The translations under genes and the position numbers were made by a program. Positions 7,249-16,739 of a stretch of 64,000 bases of DNA are shown one piece after another. The stretch's first letter is position 1. Each line of letters starts with the position of its first letter. The stretch is taken from positions 1-64,000 of the forward strand of contig NZ_JAMSLR010000003.1 of assembly GCF_023806485.1 (NCBI RefSeq), written 5' to 3'. The stretch is from Thermalbibacter longus (lineage in GTDB: Bacteria; Chloroflexota; Chloroflexia; Thermomicrobiales; Thermomicrobiaceae). The notes beneath the pieces were generated by a model. It saw nothing but the letters and a program-made list of their open reading frames with translations, was not told the origin of the DNA and did not search any database.

Positions 7249-9549
7249 TCAGGGTATGAGCCCGCTTCGCACGGCCGCGTCGATGACCTGGCGGGCGATC
7301 GGCGCAGCCGTGCGTGAGCCCTCGCCGCCGTGCTCGACCATCACCGTGAGCGCCAGGCGGGCGCTGTCGACCGGGCTGAAGGCCGTGAACCAGGCGTGCG
7401 GCTGCTCCTGACCGGACTCGGCGGTGCCTGTCTTGCCGGCCACCGGTTGGGCTACACCCTGAAACGCGGCGGTGGCCGTGCCGTTGGGGGCGGACGTCAC
7501 GTCGCGCATGGCCGAGCGGATCGCTGCCTGGATCTCCGGCGAGATGGGGAGCGTGCCGCGCGACTTGGGTTCAGCAGTGTAGAGCTTCGTGCCGTCGATC
7601 GCTACTACTTCCTGCACCAGGTAGGGCTGCCACAGCGTGCCGCCGTTCGCCAGCGCCGCGTAGGCGTCGACCACTTGGAGCGGCGTGGCCAGGAAGAAGC
7701 CCTGGCCGATCGAGAGGTTGACCGCGTCGCCGCGAGCCCAGTAGTCCCCGTGCGTGCGGAGCTTCCACTCTGGGTCGGGCACGATCCCCGCGACCTCTGG
7801 GAGCTCCGGGACGCCGGTCTCCGAGCCGAAGCCGAAGGCGCGGGCCATCTGGGGCAGCAGGTTCGGTTCCCGGCTGTCGAGCTCGGCCCCGATCTGGAAG
7901 AAGACGGTATTGCAGGACTGCACCAGCGCGTTGTGCAGGCTCAGCCTCCCCTGCCCGCGGGGGTTCCAGTCGCGCCAGACCTGCGAGCTTCCCGGCAGCG
8001 AAAACGTCGCCGGGCAATCGAAAACGGACTGTGCCGTCAGCCCGAGGTGTTGCATCCCGGCAGCCATCGTGACGACTTTGAAGGTCGAGCCGATCGGGTA
8101 GCCGACCTGAGTAGCCCGGTTCAGCAGCGGCCGCCGCTGCTCGTCGTTGATCGCTGCCCAGCTCTCCTCGGTATGGCCGAGGATGAACTGGTTGGGGTCG
8201 AAGGTCGGGTTGCTCACCATCGCCAGGATGGCACCGCTGTTCGGGTCGAGGACGACGATGCTCCCGGTGCGGTCGCCGAGTGCCTGGTAGGCGGCCATCT
8301 GGAGGTCGAGGTCGATGGTGGTGACGACATCGGCTGCCGGCTCGCTGGGCACCTCGGCCAGCACTCTGCGCTCCTGGCCGTCGGGCCCGACGATGACCAG
8401 CCGGCCGCCGCGCTTGCCGCGCAGGTACTGCTCTCCCCAGGCCTCGATCCCGGCGCGGCCGATCCGGTCGCCCGGCTCGTAGCCGCGCTCGGCGAGTTGC
8501 TGCAGCTCGTCGCCGGTGATCTCGGTCAGGTAGCCGGTCACGTGCGCGGCTGCTGGCCCGGCCGGATAGACCCGCTCTGGCCACTGGCGGACGACCACGC
8601 CGGGGATGCCGGCCAGTTCCTGAAGCACGGCCGGATCGATCGGGTCGGGCAGGCTCTTGATCGGCATGAACCAGTCGGGCTGGCCGCCCTGGTAGCGCTG
8701 CTTGATCGTCTCCGGGGGCAGTTGGAGGAGCCGGCTCAACGTGTCGAGCAGGGCCTGCTCGTCCTGGATCTGGCCGGGGATGACGCCCACCTTGTTGACC
8801 GTGCCCAGGTGGGCCAGTGGCCGTCCCTTGCGGTCGAGGATGCGGCCTCGCTGGGGTACCGAAGGAATCCAGCGGACGAAGCCGTCGGCCAGGTCGGCGA
8901 CGATCACCGAGGGCGTCCAGTCGATCCAGTACTCCCCGTCTTGCTCGACGACCGGGATGGCGTTGTCTTCGGTGAGCGTCCCCACCCGGTCGGTCTGGCG
9001 CACGATGTGAACCGGGATGCGCGTGGCGCCCTCGGGGGCCTGGCCGATCGTCACCTCGATCGAGCGCTGGCCCATCTCCTCGGCGATCCCCTCGTAGCGC
9101 GCGACGAAGTCTTCCTCGCTGATGTGCGCTTTCGAGGCCTCGGAGAGCAGGTCGTACATGCTGGCGTAGTCGCCGCGCGTCCAGCGCTCGACGAAGGCCT
9201 CGACCACATCGCGAGGCGAGCGGAAGCTCGGCGTCGGGCTGGCGGTGGCCTGCGGGCCGGTGGTGGCCTCTGGCCCACTCGCTTGCTGGCTGGCCTGGCC
9301 GAGGCGATCGGCCAGCACGAAGAAGCCGATGGAGAGCACCACCAGGACGAGCGTGCCGATGAAGAGCGTGGAGACGGTATTACGTCGCTGCGGCCGCCGG
9401 GAATAGGGAGAGCGATACCCTGGCACCGGCCGGCGTCTCCTGTCCCTGAGCGATTCCGATCCGTCGGTCGACCCGTTCGTCAATCGGCGCGCGGCAGGGA
9501 TCTCGCGCTGGAGCCTCTCACCCGATCGCGCCGGCTCACCGTTGGGCAC
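7249..9549 (-). CDS. Penicillin-binding transpeptidase with MecA-type N-terminal domain
   Basis: This encodes 766 residues. A basic cytoplasmic N-terminus is followed by one membrane anchor (TLFIGTLVLVVLSIGFFVL), an NTF2-like MecA_N domain (about residues 105-215, RSPRDVVEAFVERWTRGDY), a PBP dimerisation domain and a transpeptidase domain. Active-site motifs are STFK (nucleophile Ser about 488), SCN and KTGTAESG. It should cross-link peptidoglycan in the periplasm or outer wall as a class B PBP. The MecA-type domain is known from PBP2a and PBP3 of Firmicutes; its presence here does not prove beta-lactam resistance. The GTG at 9549 lacks a clear ribosome binding site, so the true start may be further in. 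Confidence 0.9.
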   Translation of the reverse strand: MPNGEPARSGERLQREIPAARRLTNGSTDGSESLRDRRRRPVPGYRSPYSRRPQRRNTVSTLFIGTLVLVVLSIGFFVLADRLGQASQQASGPEATTGPQATASPTPSFRSPRDVVEAFVERWTRGDYASMYDLLSEASKAHISEEDFVARYEGIAEEMGQRSIEVTIGQAPEGATRIPVHIVRQTDRVGTLTEDNAIPVVEQDGEYWIDWTPSVIVADLADGFVRWIPSVPQRGRILDRKGRPLAHLGTVNKVGVIPGQIQDEQALLDTLSRLLQLPPETIKQRYQGGQPDWFMPIKSLPDPIDPAVLQELAGIPGVVVRQWPERVYPAGPAAAHVTGYLTEITGDELQQLAERGYEPGDRIGRAGIEAWGEQYLRGKRGGRLVIVGPDGQERRVLAEVPSEPAADVVTTIDLDLQMAAYQALGDRTGSIVVLDPNSGAILAMVSNPTFDPNQFILGHTEESWAAINDEQRRPLLNRATQVGYPIGSTFKVVTMAAGMQHLGLTAQSVFDCPATFSLPGSSQVWRDWNPRGQGRLSLHNALVQSCNTVFFQIGAELDSREPNLLPQMARAFGFGSETGVPELPEVAGIVPDPEWKLRTHGDYWARGDAVNLSIGQGFFLATPLQVVDAYAALANGGTLWQPYLVQEVVAIDGTKLYTAEPKSRGTLPISPEIQAAIRSAMRDVTSAPNGTATAAFQGVAQPVAGKTGTAESGQEQPHAWFTAFSPVDSARLALTVMVEHGGEGSRTAAPIARQVIDAAVRSGLIP

Positions 9550-9594
9550 AATGCTGGCACGCGGCTGGACGAAACGTCAAGCGCGGCGTGCCCC

Positions 9595-10566
9595 TCACCG
9601 CATCGGCAGCCGGCCGGCGCTGCGATACGCCAGGCTGACGCTGGCGCCGGTGTGGATCCGCTGGATCGACTCGCCGAGCAGCGGCGCCACCGAGAGGACG
9701 GTGATCTTGTCGATGCGCTTGTGGGGCGGCAGTGGGATGGTGTCGGTGACCACGACCTCCTGGATCGGGCTGGTAAGCAGGCGTTCGATGGCCGGGCCGC
9801 TGAGCACCGGGTGCGTGCAGGCGGCGTAGATCGCCCGTGCGCCCCGCGCCATGCAGAGCTGGGCCGCCTGGGTGATCGAGCTGGCGGTATCGATCTCGTC
9901 GTCGATCAGGATGACCGAGGCGTCTTCGACGCTGCCGATGAGGTTGAGCGTCTCGGTGCGCTCGTCGTTGCCGAGCCGGCGCTTCTCGATGATCGCCAGA
10001 GGAGCGTTCAGCTCCTCGGCGAAGTTCCGGGCACGCTTGGTGCTGCCGAGATCGGGCGAGACGACCACGGGGTTCTCCAGCGCCTTCTCCTGGAAGTAGC
10101 GGGCGAGAATGGGGAGAGCGGTCATCTCGTCGACCGGGATGTTGAAGAAGCCCTGGATCTGGCCGGCGTGGAGGTCGACGGTCAGGATCCGATCGGCGCC
10201 CGCGACGGTGATCATGTCGGCGATGAGCCGGGCGGTGATCGGTACCCGTGGCTGGTCTTTCTTGTCGGTGCGGCCGTAGCTGTAGTAGGGGATCACCGCG
10301 GTGATCCGCCCGGCCGAGGCGCGCTTCAGCGCGTCGATGATGATCAGGAGCTCCATGATGCTCTCGTTGACCGGGCTGGAGAACGACTGGATGACGAAGA
10401 CGTCGTTCTCCCGCACGCTCTCGCCGACGCGGACGAAGATGTTCTCGTTGGAGAACTTGAAGACCTCGATGCGACCAGGCGGGATATCGATGTAGGCGCA
10501 GATCGCGCGCGTGAGCTCCGGGTTGGAGTTCCCGCCGAAGATGGTGAGCTGATCATAGAGCCCCAT
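9595..10566 (-). CDS. prs: Ribose-phosphate pyrophosphokinase
   Basis: This encodes 323 residues, the usual family length, and makes PRPP from ribose 5-phosphate and ATP for nucleotide, His and Trp synthesis. Visible motifs are FSNENIFVRVGESVRENDVFVIQS, the ATP-loop segment YYSYGRTDKKD, VDLHAGQIQGFF and the PRPP loop VILIDDEIDTASS. The PRPP loop differs slightly from the usual DDMIDTGGT. The start ATG overlaps the end of rnc by 14 bases, with GGAGGGGG upstream, suggesting translational coupling. Confidence 0.97.
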   Translation of the reverse strand: MGLYDQLTIFGGNSNPELTRAICAYIDIPPGRIEVFKFSNENIFVRVGESVRENDVFVIQSFSSPVNESIMELLIIIDALKRASAGRITAVIPYYSYGRTDKKDQPRVPITARLIADMITVAGADRILTVDLHAGQIQGFFNIPVDEMTALPILARYFQEKALENPVVVSPDLGSTKRARNFAEELNAPLAIIEKRRLGNDERTETLNLIGSVEDASVILIDDEIDTASSITQAAQLCMARGARAIYAACTHPVLSGPAIERLLTSPIQEVVVTDTIPLPPHKRIDKITVLSVAPLLGESIQRIHTGASVSLAYRSAGRLPMR

Positions 10567-11332
10567 GATCTCGATCGACCCCCTCCGCCATCAACCGCTC
10601 GATCGCCCGGCGCGCCGCCTCCTGCTCGGCGGCACGCTTGCTCGGCCCGTGGCCGACACCCAAAGGCCGCTCGCCGATCAGAACCTCCGCCGTGAAGGTC
10701 CGCTGGTGAGCCGGTCCGGATACCGCAATGGTCCGATACACCGGTGTGATGTGCAAGCGCTCCTGGGTGAGCTCTTGTAACCGGCCCTTGTAGTTCGCTT
10801 CCTGGTGGACGCTGATTCGCTCGTCTGCCTCGGCTTCCAGCAGGCGAATCAGGAAGCGGCGAGCCACGCCGATCCCGCGATCCAGGTAGATCGCTCCCAG
10901 CACCGCCTCGAAGGCACCGGCCAGAATCCGCTCGCTGACCGGCCGGCCAGGCTCGGGCTGCTCACCGCGCCCGAGGTAGAGGACGTCGTCCAGGCCGAGC
11001 TGGCGGGCCCAGCGTGCCAGCGTCTGGGTGCGCACCAGTGCCGTGCGATAGGCAGTCAGCTCGCCTTCCGGCGCGTCCGGATAGCGACGAAAGAGGAACT
11101 CGGCGACGAGCAGGCTCAGCACGGCGTCGCCGAGGAACTCCAAGCGCTCGTTGGACTGTCGAACCGCATCGCGGAGGTGCGGGCTGAGCTCGTTGACGTA
11201 GGAGAGGTGTGTGAGCGACTGGCGGAGCAGCTCCAGGTTGCGGAACCGCACGCCGATCCGTCCTGCCGCTTGCTGGAGGCGAGTGTCTGGCTGCTGCCAG
11301 GCCTCTCGGGCTTTGGCCAGGGAGGTCATCAT
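10553..11332 (-). CDS. rnc: Ribonuclease III
   Basis: This encodes 259 residues. The N-terminal endonuclease domain carries the signature NERLEFLGDAVL and the second acidic site GAFEAVLGAIYLDRG. The C-terminal double-stranded RNA-binding domain spans about residues 180-250 (YKGRLQELTQE ... GPSKRAAEQEAARRA). It processes rRNA precursors and other duplex RNA. It lies four bases after the upstream hypothetical gene and overlaps prs downstream, so 11774-9595 reads as one operon. The start could be either of two adjacent ATG codons. Confidence 0.97.
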   Translation of the reverse strand: MMTSLAKAREAWQQPDTRLQQAAGRIGVRFRNLELLRQSLTHLSYVNELSPHLRDAVRQSNERLEFLGDAVLSLLVAEFLFRRYPDAPEGELTAYRTALVRTQTLARWARQLGLDDVLYLGRGEQPEPGRPVSERILAGAFEAVLGAIYLDRGIGVARRFLIRLLEAEADERISVHQEANYKGRLQELTQERLHITPVYRTIAVSGPAHQRTFTAEVLIGERPLGVGHGPSKRAAEQEAARRAIERLMAEGVDRDHGAL

Positions 11333-11336
11333 CTCG

Positions 11337-11774
11337 TCACGTCGTCGGCTTCAGCAGCGCGTCGAGATCGACGTTGGCCTCGTGCGCCAGCGCGGCCAGC
11401 CTGGCCCAGTTGATGGTTATGATGTAGGTATAGTGCATCGGTTCAGTCTCCCGGGTCATCGAGTGCGCCAGCCCTGGGCCGACCAGGAAGTGGATGAGCG
11501 CCTCGGCGATCTGGTTCTCTTCGGGATCTCGATCGTCCAGCGAGATGGCGTTCCCTCCAGCGCGGTAGGCGGCGTAGGCGCGGTGCAGGCCACGCTGGAA
11601 GGGGCGGGCCAGTCGATCGGCCAGCGCCCGCTCCTTGCGCATGACCCGCCGCTGCCCGGCAATGATCTCCTCAGCCGTCTCGGCAGCGGCGCTGCGCTCG
11701 ACGTCCTTAGCCTCCTCGAGCCCGGTGTAGTGCTCGGCGATGTAGTGCAGGAGTCGTTGCACCTCGTCAGCCAC
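11337..11774 (-). CDS. Hypothetical protein upstream of rnc
   Basis: This encodes 145 residues and no family is recognised. It is soluble and mainly helical, with a charged middle (GQRRVMRKERALADRLARPF) and an aromatic stretch MHYTYIITINWARLAALAHE near the C-terminus. The start is GTG at 11774 with GAGCGAGGA upstream. It is the first gene of a tightly packed minus-strand group with rnc and prs (gap of four bases to rnc), so an RNA- or nucleotide-linked role is possible but unproven. Confidence 0.6.
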   Translation of the reverse strand: MADEVQRLLHYIAEHYTGLEEAKDVERSAAAETAEEIIAGQRRVMRKERALADRLARPFQRGLHRAYAAYRAGGNAISLDDRDPEENQIAEALIHFLVGPGLAHSMTRETEPMHYTYIITINWARLAALAHEANVDLDALLKPTT

Positions 11775-11959
11775 GGGTATCCTCGCTCAGCTTTTCCGGA
11801 GCAACTCTTCCCGCTCCCGCTCTGCGACTGCCCTGTACTACCACGCTCCCAGCTTCACCTGTCGCCGGCGCTCGAGCCACAGGCATCTCGCCCGGGAGTC
11901 ACCGCTCCAGGCGACGCAATTGTCGCACAGCCGGGCGGGCACTGTCTGGCTCGACGGTC

Positions 11960-12694
11960 TCACCAGTGGACGATGCGGTGGAACTCCTCGGCGTACTCCA
12001 TGCCGTGCTTGACTCCGCGCTCGGCGGCCGCAGTGCGGATCATCCGCTCGATCTCGCCGAACCGGTCGCCGAGCTGGCTGCGGTGGGCGCGGAGCGCCTC
12101 GATCTTGCGGTCGAGCGTGCTGGTGATGTCCACGGCGTAGTTCAGGGTTGGTGCTCCGATGACGTAGATCTCTGAGACCCGGTGCGGCGCAAGCCCTTCC
12201 GCCAGCAGTTCCGGGAAGTCCCAGGGGTTTTGCGCTGCCGGGTAGAGCGCCGCCAGGGCGGCCTGCCCAGCGGCCAGGTGATCGGGGTGTTGCCGGCGCA
12301 GGACATAGCTGGGGACCCAGACGCGGTCGGGCGAGGGGATGATGACGCGAGCCGGGCGGTACTGCCGGACGACTCGCACGATGTCGCGCCGCAGTTCGAG
12401 GGTCGGCTGCAGTGATCCGTCGGGGTAGTCGAGGAAGAGCACCTCCTTCACTCCCAGCACGTCGGCAGCGGCTCGCTGCTCGGCCTTACGCTGCCGGCTG
12501 ATCGCCTGCCGGGCGGCCGGCCCGACGTCCATCGCGTCATCGGGGCCGCCGCCTGACCCGTCGGTGAGGATGACGTAGGTGACGTGCCAGCCCTCGTCTG
12601 ACCAGCGAGCGACCGTCCCGGCGCAGCCGAACTCCGCGTCGTCCGGATGCGCGACGATGACCATGGCTCGCTGAGTCTCCGGCTCCTGAGGCAT
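11960..12694 (-). CDS. PIG-L family deacetylase (LmbE-like)
   Basis: This encodes 244 residues. The zinc site is seen as AHPDDAE near residue 15 and RRQHPDHLAAG in the middle, both hallmarks of the PIG-L/LmbE family that removes N-acetyl groups from GlcNAc-type sugars. The substrate is unknown; relatives act on GlcNAc-inositol (mycothiol), diacetylchitobiose or bacillithiol precursors. There is an AAGGAG site upstream of the ATG. A second PIG-L gene at 42599-43303 has a different neighbourhood. Confidence 0.88.
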   Translation of the reverse strand: MPQEPETQRAMVIVAHPDDAEFGCAGTVARWSDEGWHVTYVILTDGSGGGPDDAMDVGPAARQAISRQRKAEQRAAADVLGVKEVLFLDYPDGSLQPTLELRRDIVRVVRQYRPARVIIPSPDRVWVPSYVLRRQHPDHLAAGQAALAALYPAAQNPWDFPELLAEGLAPHRVSEIYVIGAPTLNYAVDITSTLDRKIEALRAHRSQLGDRFGEIERMIRTAAAERGVKHGMEYAEEFHRIVHW

Positions 12695-12938
12695 CGTTCG
12701 CTCCTTCTCCGGTCGTCCTGACCCGGCGCTGGGCAGTATCCTACGGCGCGCAGCGTCCCGGCAGGAGCGCGGGTTGAGTGCGCGAGTGCCAGATGCTCGA
12801 TGCCAGTAGAGCGGGAACCGCTACCTTCCTGCCGTGCTGCCGATACTATACGAGGGGCGGCACCGCGCTGCACCGAGGGAAGGGAGGCCGGCGCCCAGCG
12901 AAGGCGCTGGCCGGTCTGGGATGTGAGAGGAGTCATCC

Positions 12939-14690
12939 GTGCGACAGACTGCCATGACGGGCCGGCGGCTCTCCTGGTGGCTGGCTATCCTTGCGCTCCT
13001 GCTGAGCGCGCTGGCTTCGACTGCCGAGCCTGGGGGCGTGCCGGCGGCCGCTTCGGGTGGTCCTGCGGCCGGCTTTGCCCCGGTCGCGCACCGTCCCGCG
13101 AACCAGGCAGGGGTGGCACCTCGACGACAGAGCGCGGCTGAGCCGGTGGCCGGCTACCAGCGCGTCTTTCCTCCCGATGACCGCGTCCAGCAGTCCCCGA
13201 CGACAGCCTTTCCCTCCTCGGCGGTGGTCCTCGTAGCCGGCCGGATCGTGGACGATCTTTGGGTTGTCTGTAGCGGCGCGCTGATCGGCCCGGACGTCGT
13301 CCTGACGGCAGCTCACTGTCTCTATGACCATGAGGAAGGAGGCTGGGTCGAAGAGCTCGCGGTCGTGCCGGGCGCTGACGGCGAGACCTGGCCCTACGGC
13401 TACGAGGTCGCGGCCAGCGTGGTCGTCCCAGCGGGATGGGTGGAGCTCGGGGGCCCCGAGTTCGACCTCGGGGTGGTCGCGCTCGCATCTCCGATCGGCG
13501 AGCAAGCCGGCTGGCTTCCGGTCGGGGCGCTCTCGAGCGAGGAGCTCGCGGACCCGGGCTTCTCCTATACGGTCGCCGGCTACCCCGGGGACAAGCCGGA
13601 GGGGACGCAGTGGTGGGCCGGTGGGACCGGATTTCTCCGCGTGACCGATGACTTCCTCTTCATGGATGCTGACGCCTACCAGGGAATGAGCGGCGGGCCC
13701 GTCTGGCGCTCCTCCGATCAAGTTATCGTCGGCGTGGTGTCGCACGAGCGCGCGGCGGCGAACGTCGCCCGGCGTATCGATGAAGACACGCTGGCCTTCC
13801 TCGAGGACGTCTGCGCCGACGCCGGCTGCACGATCGGCCGTGAGCGCGCAGAGGCTCCGCAACCGGAGCAACCCGGGCAGCCCGAGCAGCCGGAGCAGCC
13901 TGAGCCCGGCCAGCCGCCAGTGGCTGGCCCGCAGCCGGTCTTCACCGTCCTCGAACCTGCCCGGTACGGCCGCGTCGCTCCAGGGTCGGTGACGGTGCGC
14001 GCAGTCGCGGTATCGGACACGCCTGTCGTCGAACTGGTCGTCCGGGTAGCCGGGCAGGAGTTCGCGGCGCAGTCGGGCGAGCTCGCGGCGAGTCTTGCGC
14101 TCGGCCCCGGGTTGTACACTGTCGAGGCGCTTGCCCGCGATCAGCAGGGCGACACGCTCCGGATTCTCTGGGATTTCGTGGTGAGCGACGACCCAGGCGA
14201 GTCCGTCTGGTTCGACGGGAACGGGCAGCCGAAAGCCGAGCGGATCAACGCGACGCTGCGTGCCCTCGTAGAGGCCTTCCGCTGGCATCTCTACGGTATG
14301 AGCTGGGACGGCGTCGACCATCGGGCCGACATGCCCACTCATGCCGAGGAGATCGTCCCTGGCGAGCCAGTGCCGGTCTGGGTGAGCGAGGCCGGCTTCG
14401 ACCAGGCGGCTACCGAGGCGACGCTGCGCAGCCTCGTCGAGTCCTTCCGCTGGCACTTCTGGGGAATCTCCTGGGATGGCAACCCGCACGGCGACGTGCC
14501 GACCCATGCCGAACAGGTACTACCACCGGAGCCGGTCGGCCCCTGGTTCACGCCGGAGGGCCAGCCGATCCGCGAGAATATCGAGGCGACGCTGCGCGCG
14601 TTGAACGAGGCCTTCCGCTGGCATCTCTTCGGCGCTACCTGGGACGGTTACCCGCACGCTGAACTGCCGACGCATGCTGGCATGGAGTAG
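12939..14690 (+). CDS. Secreted trypsin-like serine protease with triple C-terminal repeat
   Basis: This encodes 583 residues. A signal peptide (SWWLAILALLLSALAST) is followed by a low-complexity segment and a chymotrypsin-fold protease domain with catalytic His126 (LTAAHC), Asp176 (EFDLGVVAL) and Ser251 (GMSGGPVW). A Pro/Glu/Gln linker and an Ig-like segment (about 335-420) come next. The C-terminus has three copies of a repeat of about 50 residues (about 424-475, 476-530, 532-580) with the core ATLRALxEAFRWHLxGxxWDG and ending PTHA. The GTG start has GAGAGGAG upstream. It is probably exported and may use the repeats to bind wall or substrate. Confidence 0.85.
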   Translation: MRQTAMTGRRLSWWLAILALLLSALASTAEPGGVPAAASGGPAAGFAPVAHRPANQAGVAPRRQSAAEPVAGYQRVFPPDDRVQQSPTTAFPSSAVVLVAGRIVDDLWVVCSGALIGPDVVLTAAHCLYDHEEGGWVEELAVVPGADGETWPYGYEVAASVVVPAGWVELGGPEFDLGVVALASPIGEQAGWLPVGALSSEELADPGFSYTVAGYPGDKPEGTQWWAGGTGFLRVTDDFLFMDADAYQGMSGGPVWRSSDQVIVGVVSHERAAANVARRIDEDTLAFLEDVCADAGCTIGRERAEAPQPEQPGQPEQPEQPEPGQPPVAGPQPVFTVLEPARYGRVAPGSVTVRAVAVSDTPVVELVVRVAGQEFAAQSGELAASLALGPGLYTVEALARDQQGDTLRILWDFVVSDDPGESVWFDGNGQPKAERINATLRALVEAFRWHLYGMSWDGVDHRADMPTHAEEIVPGEPVPVWVSEAGFDQAATEATLRSLVESFRWHFWGISWDGNPHGDVPTHAEQVLPPEPVGPWFTPEGQPIRENIEATLRALNEAFRWHLFGATWDGYPHAELPTHAGME

Positions 14691-14786
14691 CGCTGGCGGT
14701 ACCCGGCCAATTGAGCTCGACCCCGAGGGCGTTGTCCGGTTACCCTGGAAGCACTGTGCGGGCCGCCTCTGAACGGGAGGAAAGCG

Positions 14787-16292
14787 GTGAACGCAGCGGC
14801 ATACGACGCCATCGTCGTCGGCTCGGGCAACGCCGGCTTCTGCGCTGCCCACGCAGCCCGGGAGTGCGGTGCCAGGGTGCTCCTGGTCGAGAAGGCGCCG
14901 CGAGAGTGGGCCGGCGGCAACAGCGCCTTCACTGCCGGTGCCATCCGCACGACTTACCACAGCCTCGACGACCTCCGCCCCCTCCTTGCCGATCCTGGAG
15001 ATGAGCGCCTCGAGCGCACCGAGCTGCCGCCGTATACCCCGGACGACTTCCTGGCCGACCTGCGCCGAGTCACCGAGGGGCGCTGCGACCCCGAGCTGAG
15101 CGAGATTCTCGTGCACGACATCGCCGGGACGGTTCGCTGGCTCTACGATCTCGGCCTGCGCTACGTCCTGCTCTACGAGCGCCAGGCGTATCTCTCCGGC
15201 GGTCGGTACCGCTTCTGGGGCGGGCTGGTGCTCGGGGCTGCCGGCGAGGGTGTTGGACTTATCGAGGCGCACGCCAGGATCGCCGAGCGGAACGGGGTGG
15301 AGATCCGCTACGAGACGGCGGCAGTCGACCTGCTGCTCGAAGACGGGCACCCTGCGGGTCTCGTGTGTGTCACTCCTGCGGGGAGAGAGGAGATCCGAGC
15401 CGGCGCGGTGGTGCTGGCGGCCGGCGGCTTCGAAGCCGATCCACGGTTGCGGGCCATGTACCTCGGATCTGGCTGGGATCTGGCCAGGGTGCGGGGCACG
15501 CCCTACAACACCGGAGAGGCGCTCCAAGCAGCGCTCGCACTCGGGGCACAGCCGGCCGGGCACTGGAGCGGCTGCCACAGCATCGCCTGGGACGCCCAGT
15601 CGCCACCGCACGGCGACCGGACGGTGCGGCACCGCTACTCGCGACAGTCCTACCCGCTAGGGATCGTGGTGAACCGGCATGGCCAGCGCTTCCTCGACGA
15701 GGGAGCAGACTTCCGCAACTACACCTACGCCCGCTACGGGGCCGAGATCCTCAAGCAGCCAGGGGCCCTGGCCTGGCAGATCTTCGATGCCAAGACGGCG
15801 CCGCTCTTGCAGGCGGACTACCGGGGGCCAGAGGTCACGCGGGTCGAGGCTGGCAGCCTGCGCGAGCTGGCCGAGCGTGCCGGGATCGACCCCGAGGGGC
15901 TGGAGCGGACAGTGGAGGCGTTCAACGCGGCGGTGCAGCCCGGCGCGTTCGACCCGGCGGTGAAGGACGGCAAGCGGACAGCCGGGATCGTGCCGCCGAA
16001 GAGCAACTGGGCGCTGCCGCTCGACACGCCGCCCTACCTGGCGTTCCCGGTGACCTGCGGGATCACCTTCACGTACGGAGGTCTGCGGATCGACGGCGCG
16101 GCTCGGGTACTCGACCGGTCGGGCCGGCCGATCCCCGGGCTGTTCGCGGCGGGCGAGCTGGTAGGCGGGCTGTTCTACCACAACTACCCTGGTGGTAGCG
16201 GGCTGGCGGCCGGGGCGGTCTTCGGCCGCCAGGCCGGGCGGTCGGCGGCCGAGTTTGCTCGCCAGCGCGCGTATCGCCCAGCACGGGTCTGA
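14787..16292 (+). CDS. FAD-dependent dehydrogenase (TcuA / fumarate-reductase-like)
   Basis: This encodes 501 residues. The N-terminal dinucleotide fold is VVGSGNAGFCAAHAARECGARVLLVEK, and the fumarate-reductase-like flavoprotein body ends with FAAGELVGGLFYHNYPGGSGLAAGAVFGRQAG, the FAD-binding tail of the succinate dehydrogenase/fumarate reductase/TcuA superfamily. TcuA oxidises tricarballylate to aconitate; whether that is the substrate here is uncertain. The start is GTG with GGGAGGAAAG upstream. It is the last plus-strand gene before the minus-strand desulfhydrase/GGT cluster. Confidence 0.82.
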   Translation: MNAAAYDAIVVGSGNAGFCAAHAARECGARVLLVEKAPREWAGGNSAFTAGAIRTTYHSLDDLRPLLADPGDERLERTELPPYTPDDFLADLRRVTEGRCDPELSEILVHDIAGTVRWLYDLGLRYVLLYERQAYLSGGRYRFWGGLVLGAAGEGVGLIEAHARIAERNGVEIRYETAAVDLLLEDGHPAGLVCVTPAGREEIRAGAVVLAAGGFEADPRLRAMYLGSGWDLARVRGTPYNTGEALQAALALGAQPAGHWSGCHSIAWDAQSPPHGDRTVRHRYSRQSYPLGIVVNRHGQRFLDEGADFRNYTYARYGAEILKQPGALAWQIFDAKTAPLLQADYRGPEVTRVEAGSLRELAERAGIDPEGLERTVEAFNAAVQPGAFDPAVKDGKRTAGIVPPKSNWALPLDTPPYLAFPVTCGITFTYGGLRIDGAARVLDRSGRPIPGLFAAGELVGGLFYHNYPGGSGLAAGAVFGRQAGRSAAEFARQRAYRPARV

Positions 16293-16391
16293 GGAGGCCA
16301 GCTCGCGGGCGTCTCTTTCGAAGGCGGAATGGCATCGGTGCCAGCGCGGCCAGGAGCGGGCCACTACCGGACGGTTGCCTCGCTCGTCGGG

Positions 16392-16655
16392 CTAGCCGTC
16401 GTCACCCAGGACTGTACAAGTCGCCGCGTTGAAGCCGCCGTCGCCAAGCGTGAGCGGCGCGCTACCCACGTTGCGCGGGATCAGGCCGCTGATCGGCCCG
16501 CCGTTGGCTGCGGCGGCCGAGGTGCCGTTGGTCGCGTTGGCGCCGGTGAGAGCTCTATCGACCGGCACGCAGCGGAGCGGCATGATGCCGTGGTGATGGG
16601 CCGAAGCCGGCGCGGCCAGCGCGAGTGCCAGCAGCGGGGGGAGACATTTGCTCAT
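16392..16655 (-). CDS. Small secreted hypothetical protein
   Basis: This encodes 87 residues. It has a short signal peptide (MSKCLPPLLALALAAPASA), then HHHGIMPLRC and a small, glycine/asparagine-rich body (NATNGTSAAAANGG) with two cysteines after the signal. The ATG is preceded by GGGAGAGAG at about eight bases. No family is recognised. It lies just downstream of a truncated permease remnant on the same strand and could be misread debris, but the ribosome binding site and signal peptide favour a real gene. Confidence 0.45.
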   Translation of the reverse strand: MSKCLPPLLALALAAPASAHHHGIMPLRCVPVDRALTGANATNGTSAAAANGGPISGLIPRNVGSAPLTLGDGGFNAATCTVLGDDG

Positions 16656-16739
16656 TGTGGTCTCTCTCCCGGCGGAGATGGTCGACGCTCTTGGCCAACA
16701 GAACGCGTGGGGCAGGCTACCGGGCTGGGCGGGAGAGGG

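Noticed and set aside
7330-10695. 1121-codon open frame on the plus strand
   Set aside because: It is antisense to the PBP, prs and rnc genes, which have clear motifs. Long antisense frames are expected from high GC at third positions, and the translation shows no domain.
12933-14507. 524-codon minus-strand frame
   Set aside because: It is the antisense shadow of the secreted protease, whose catalytic triad is clear.
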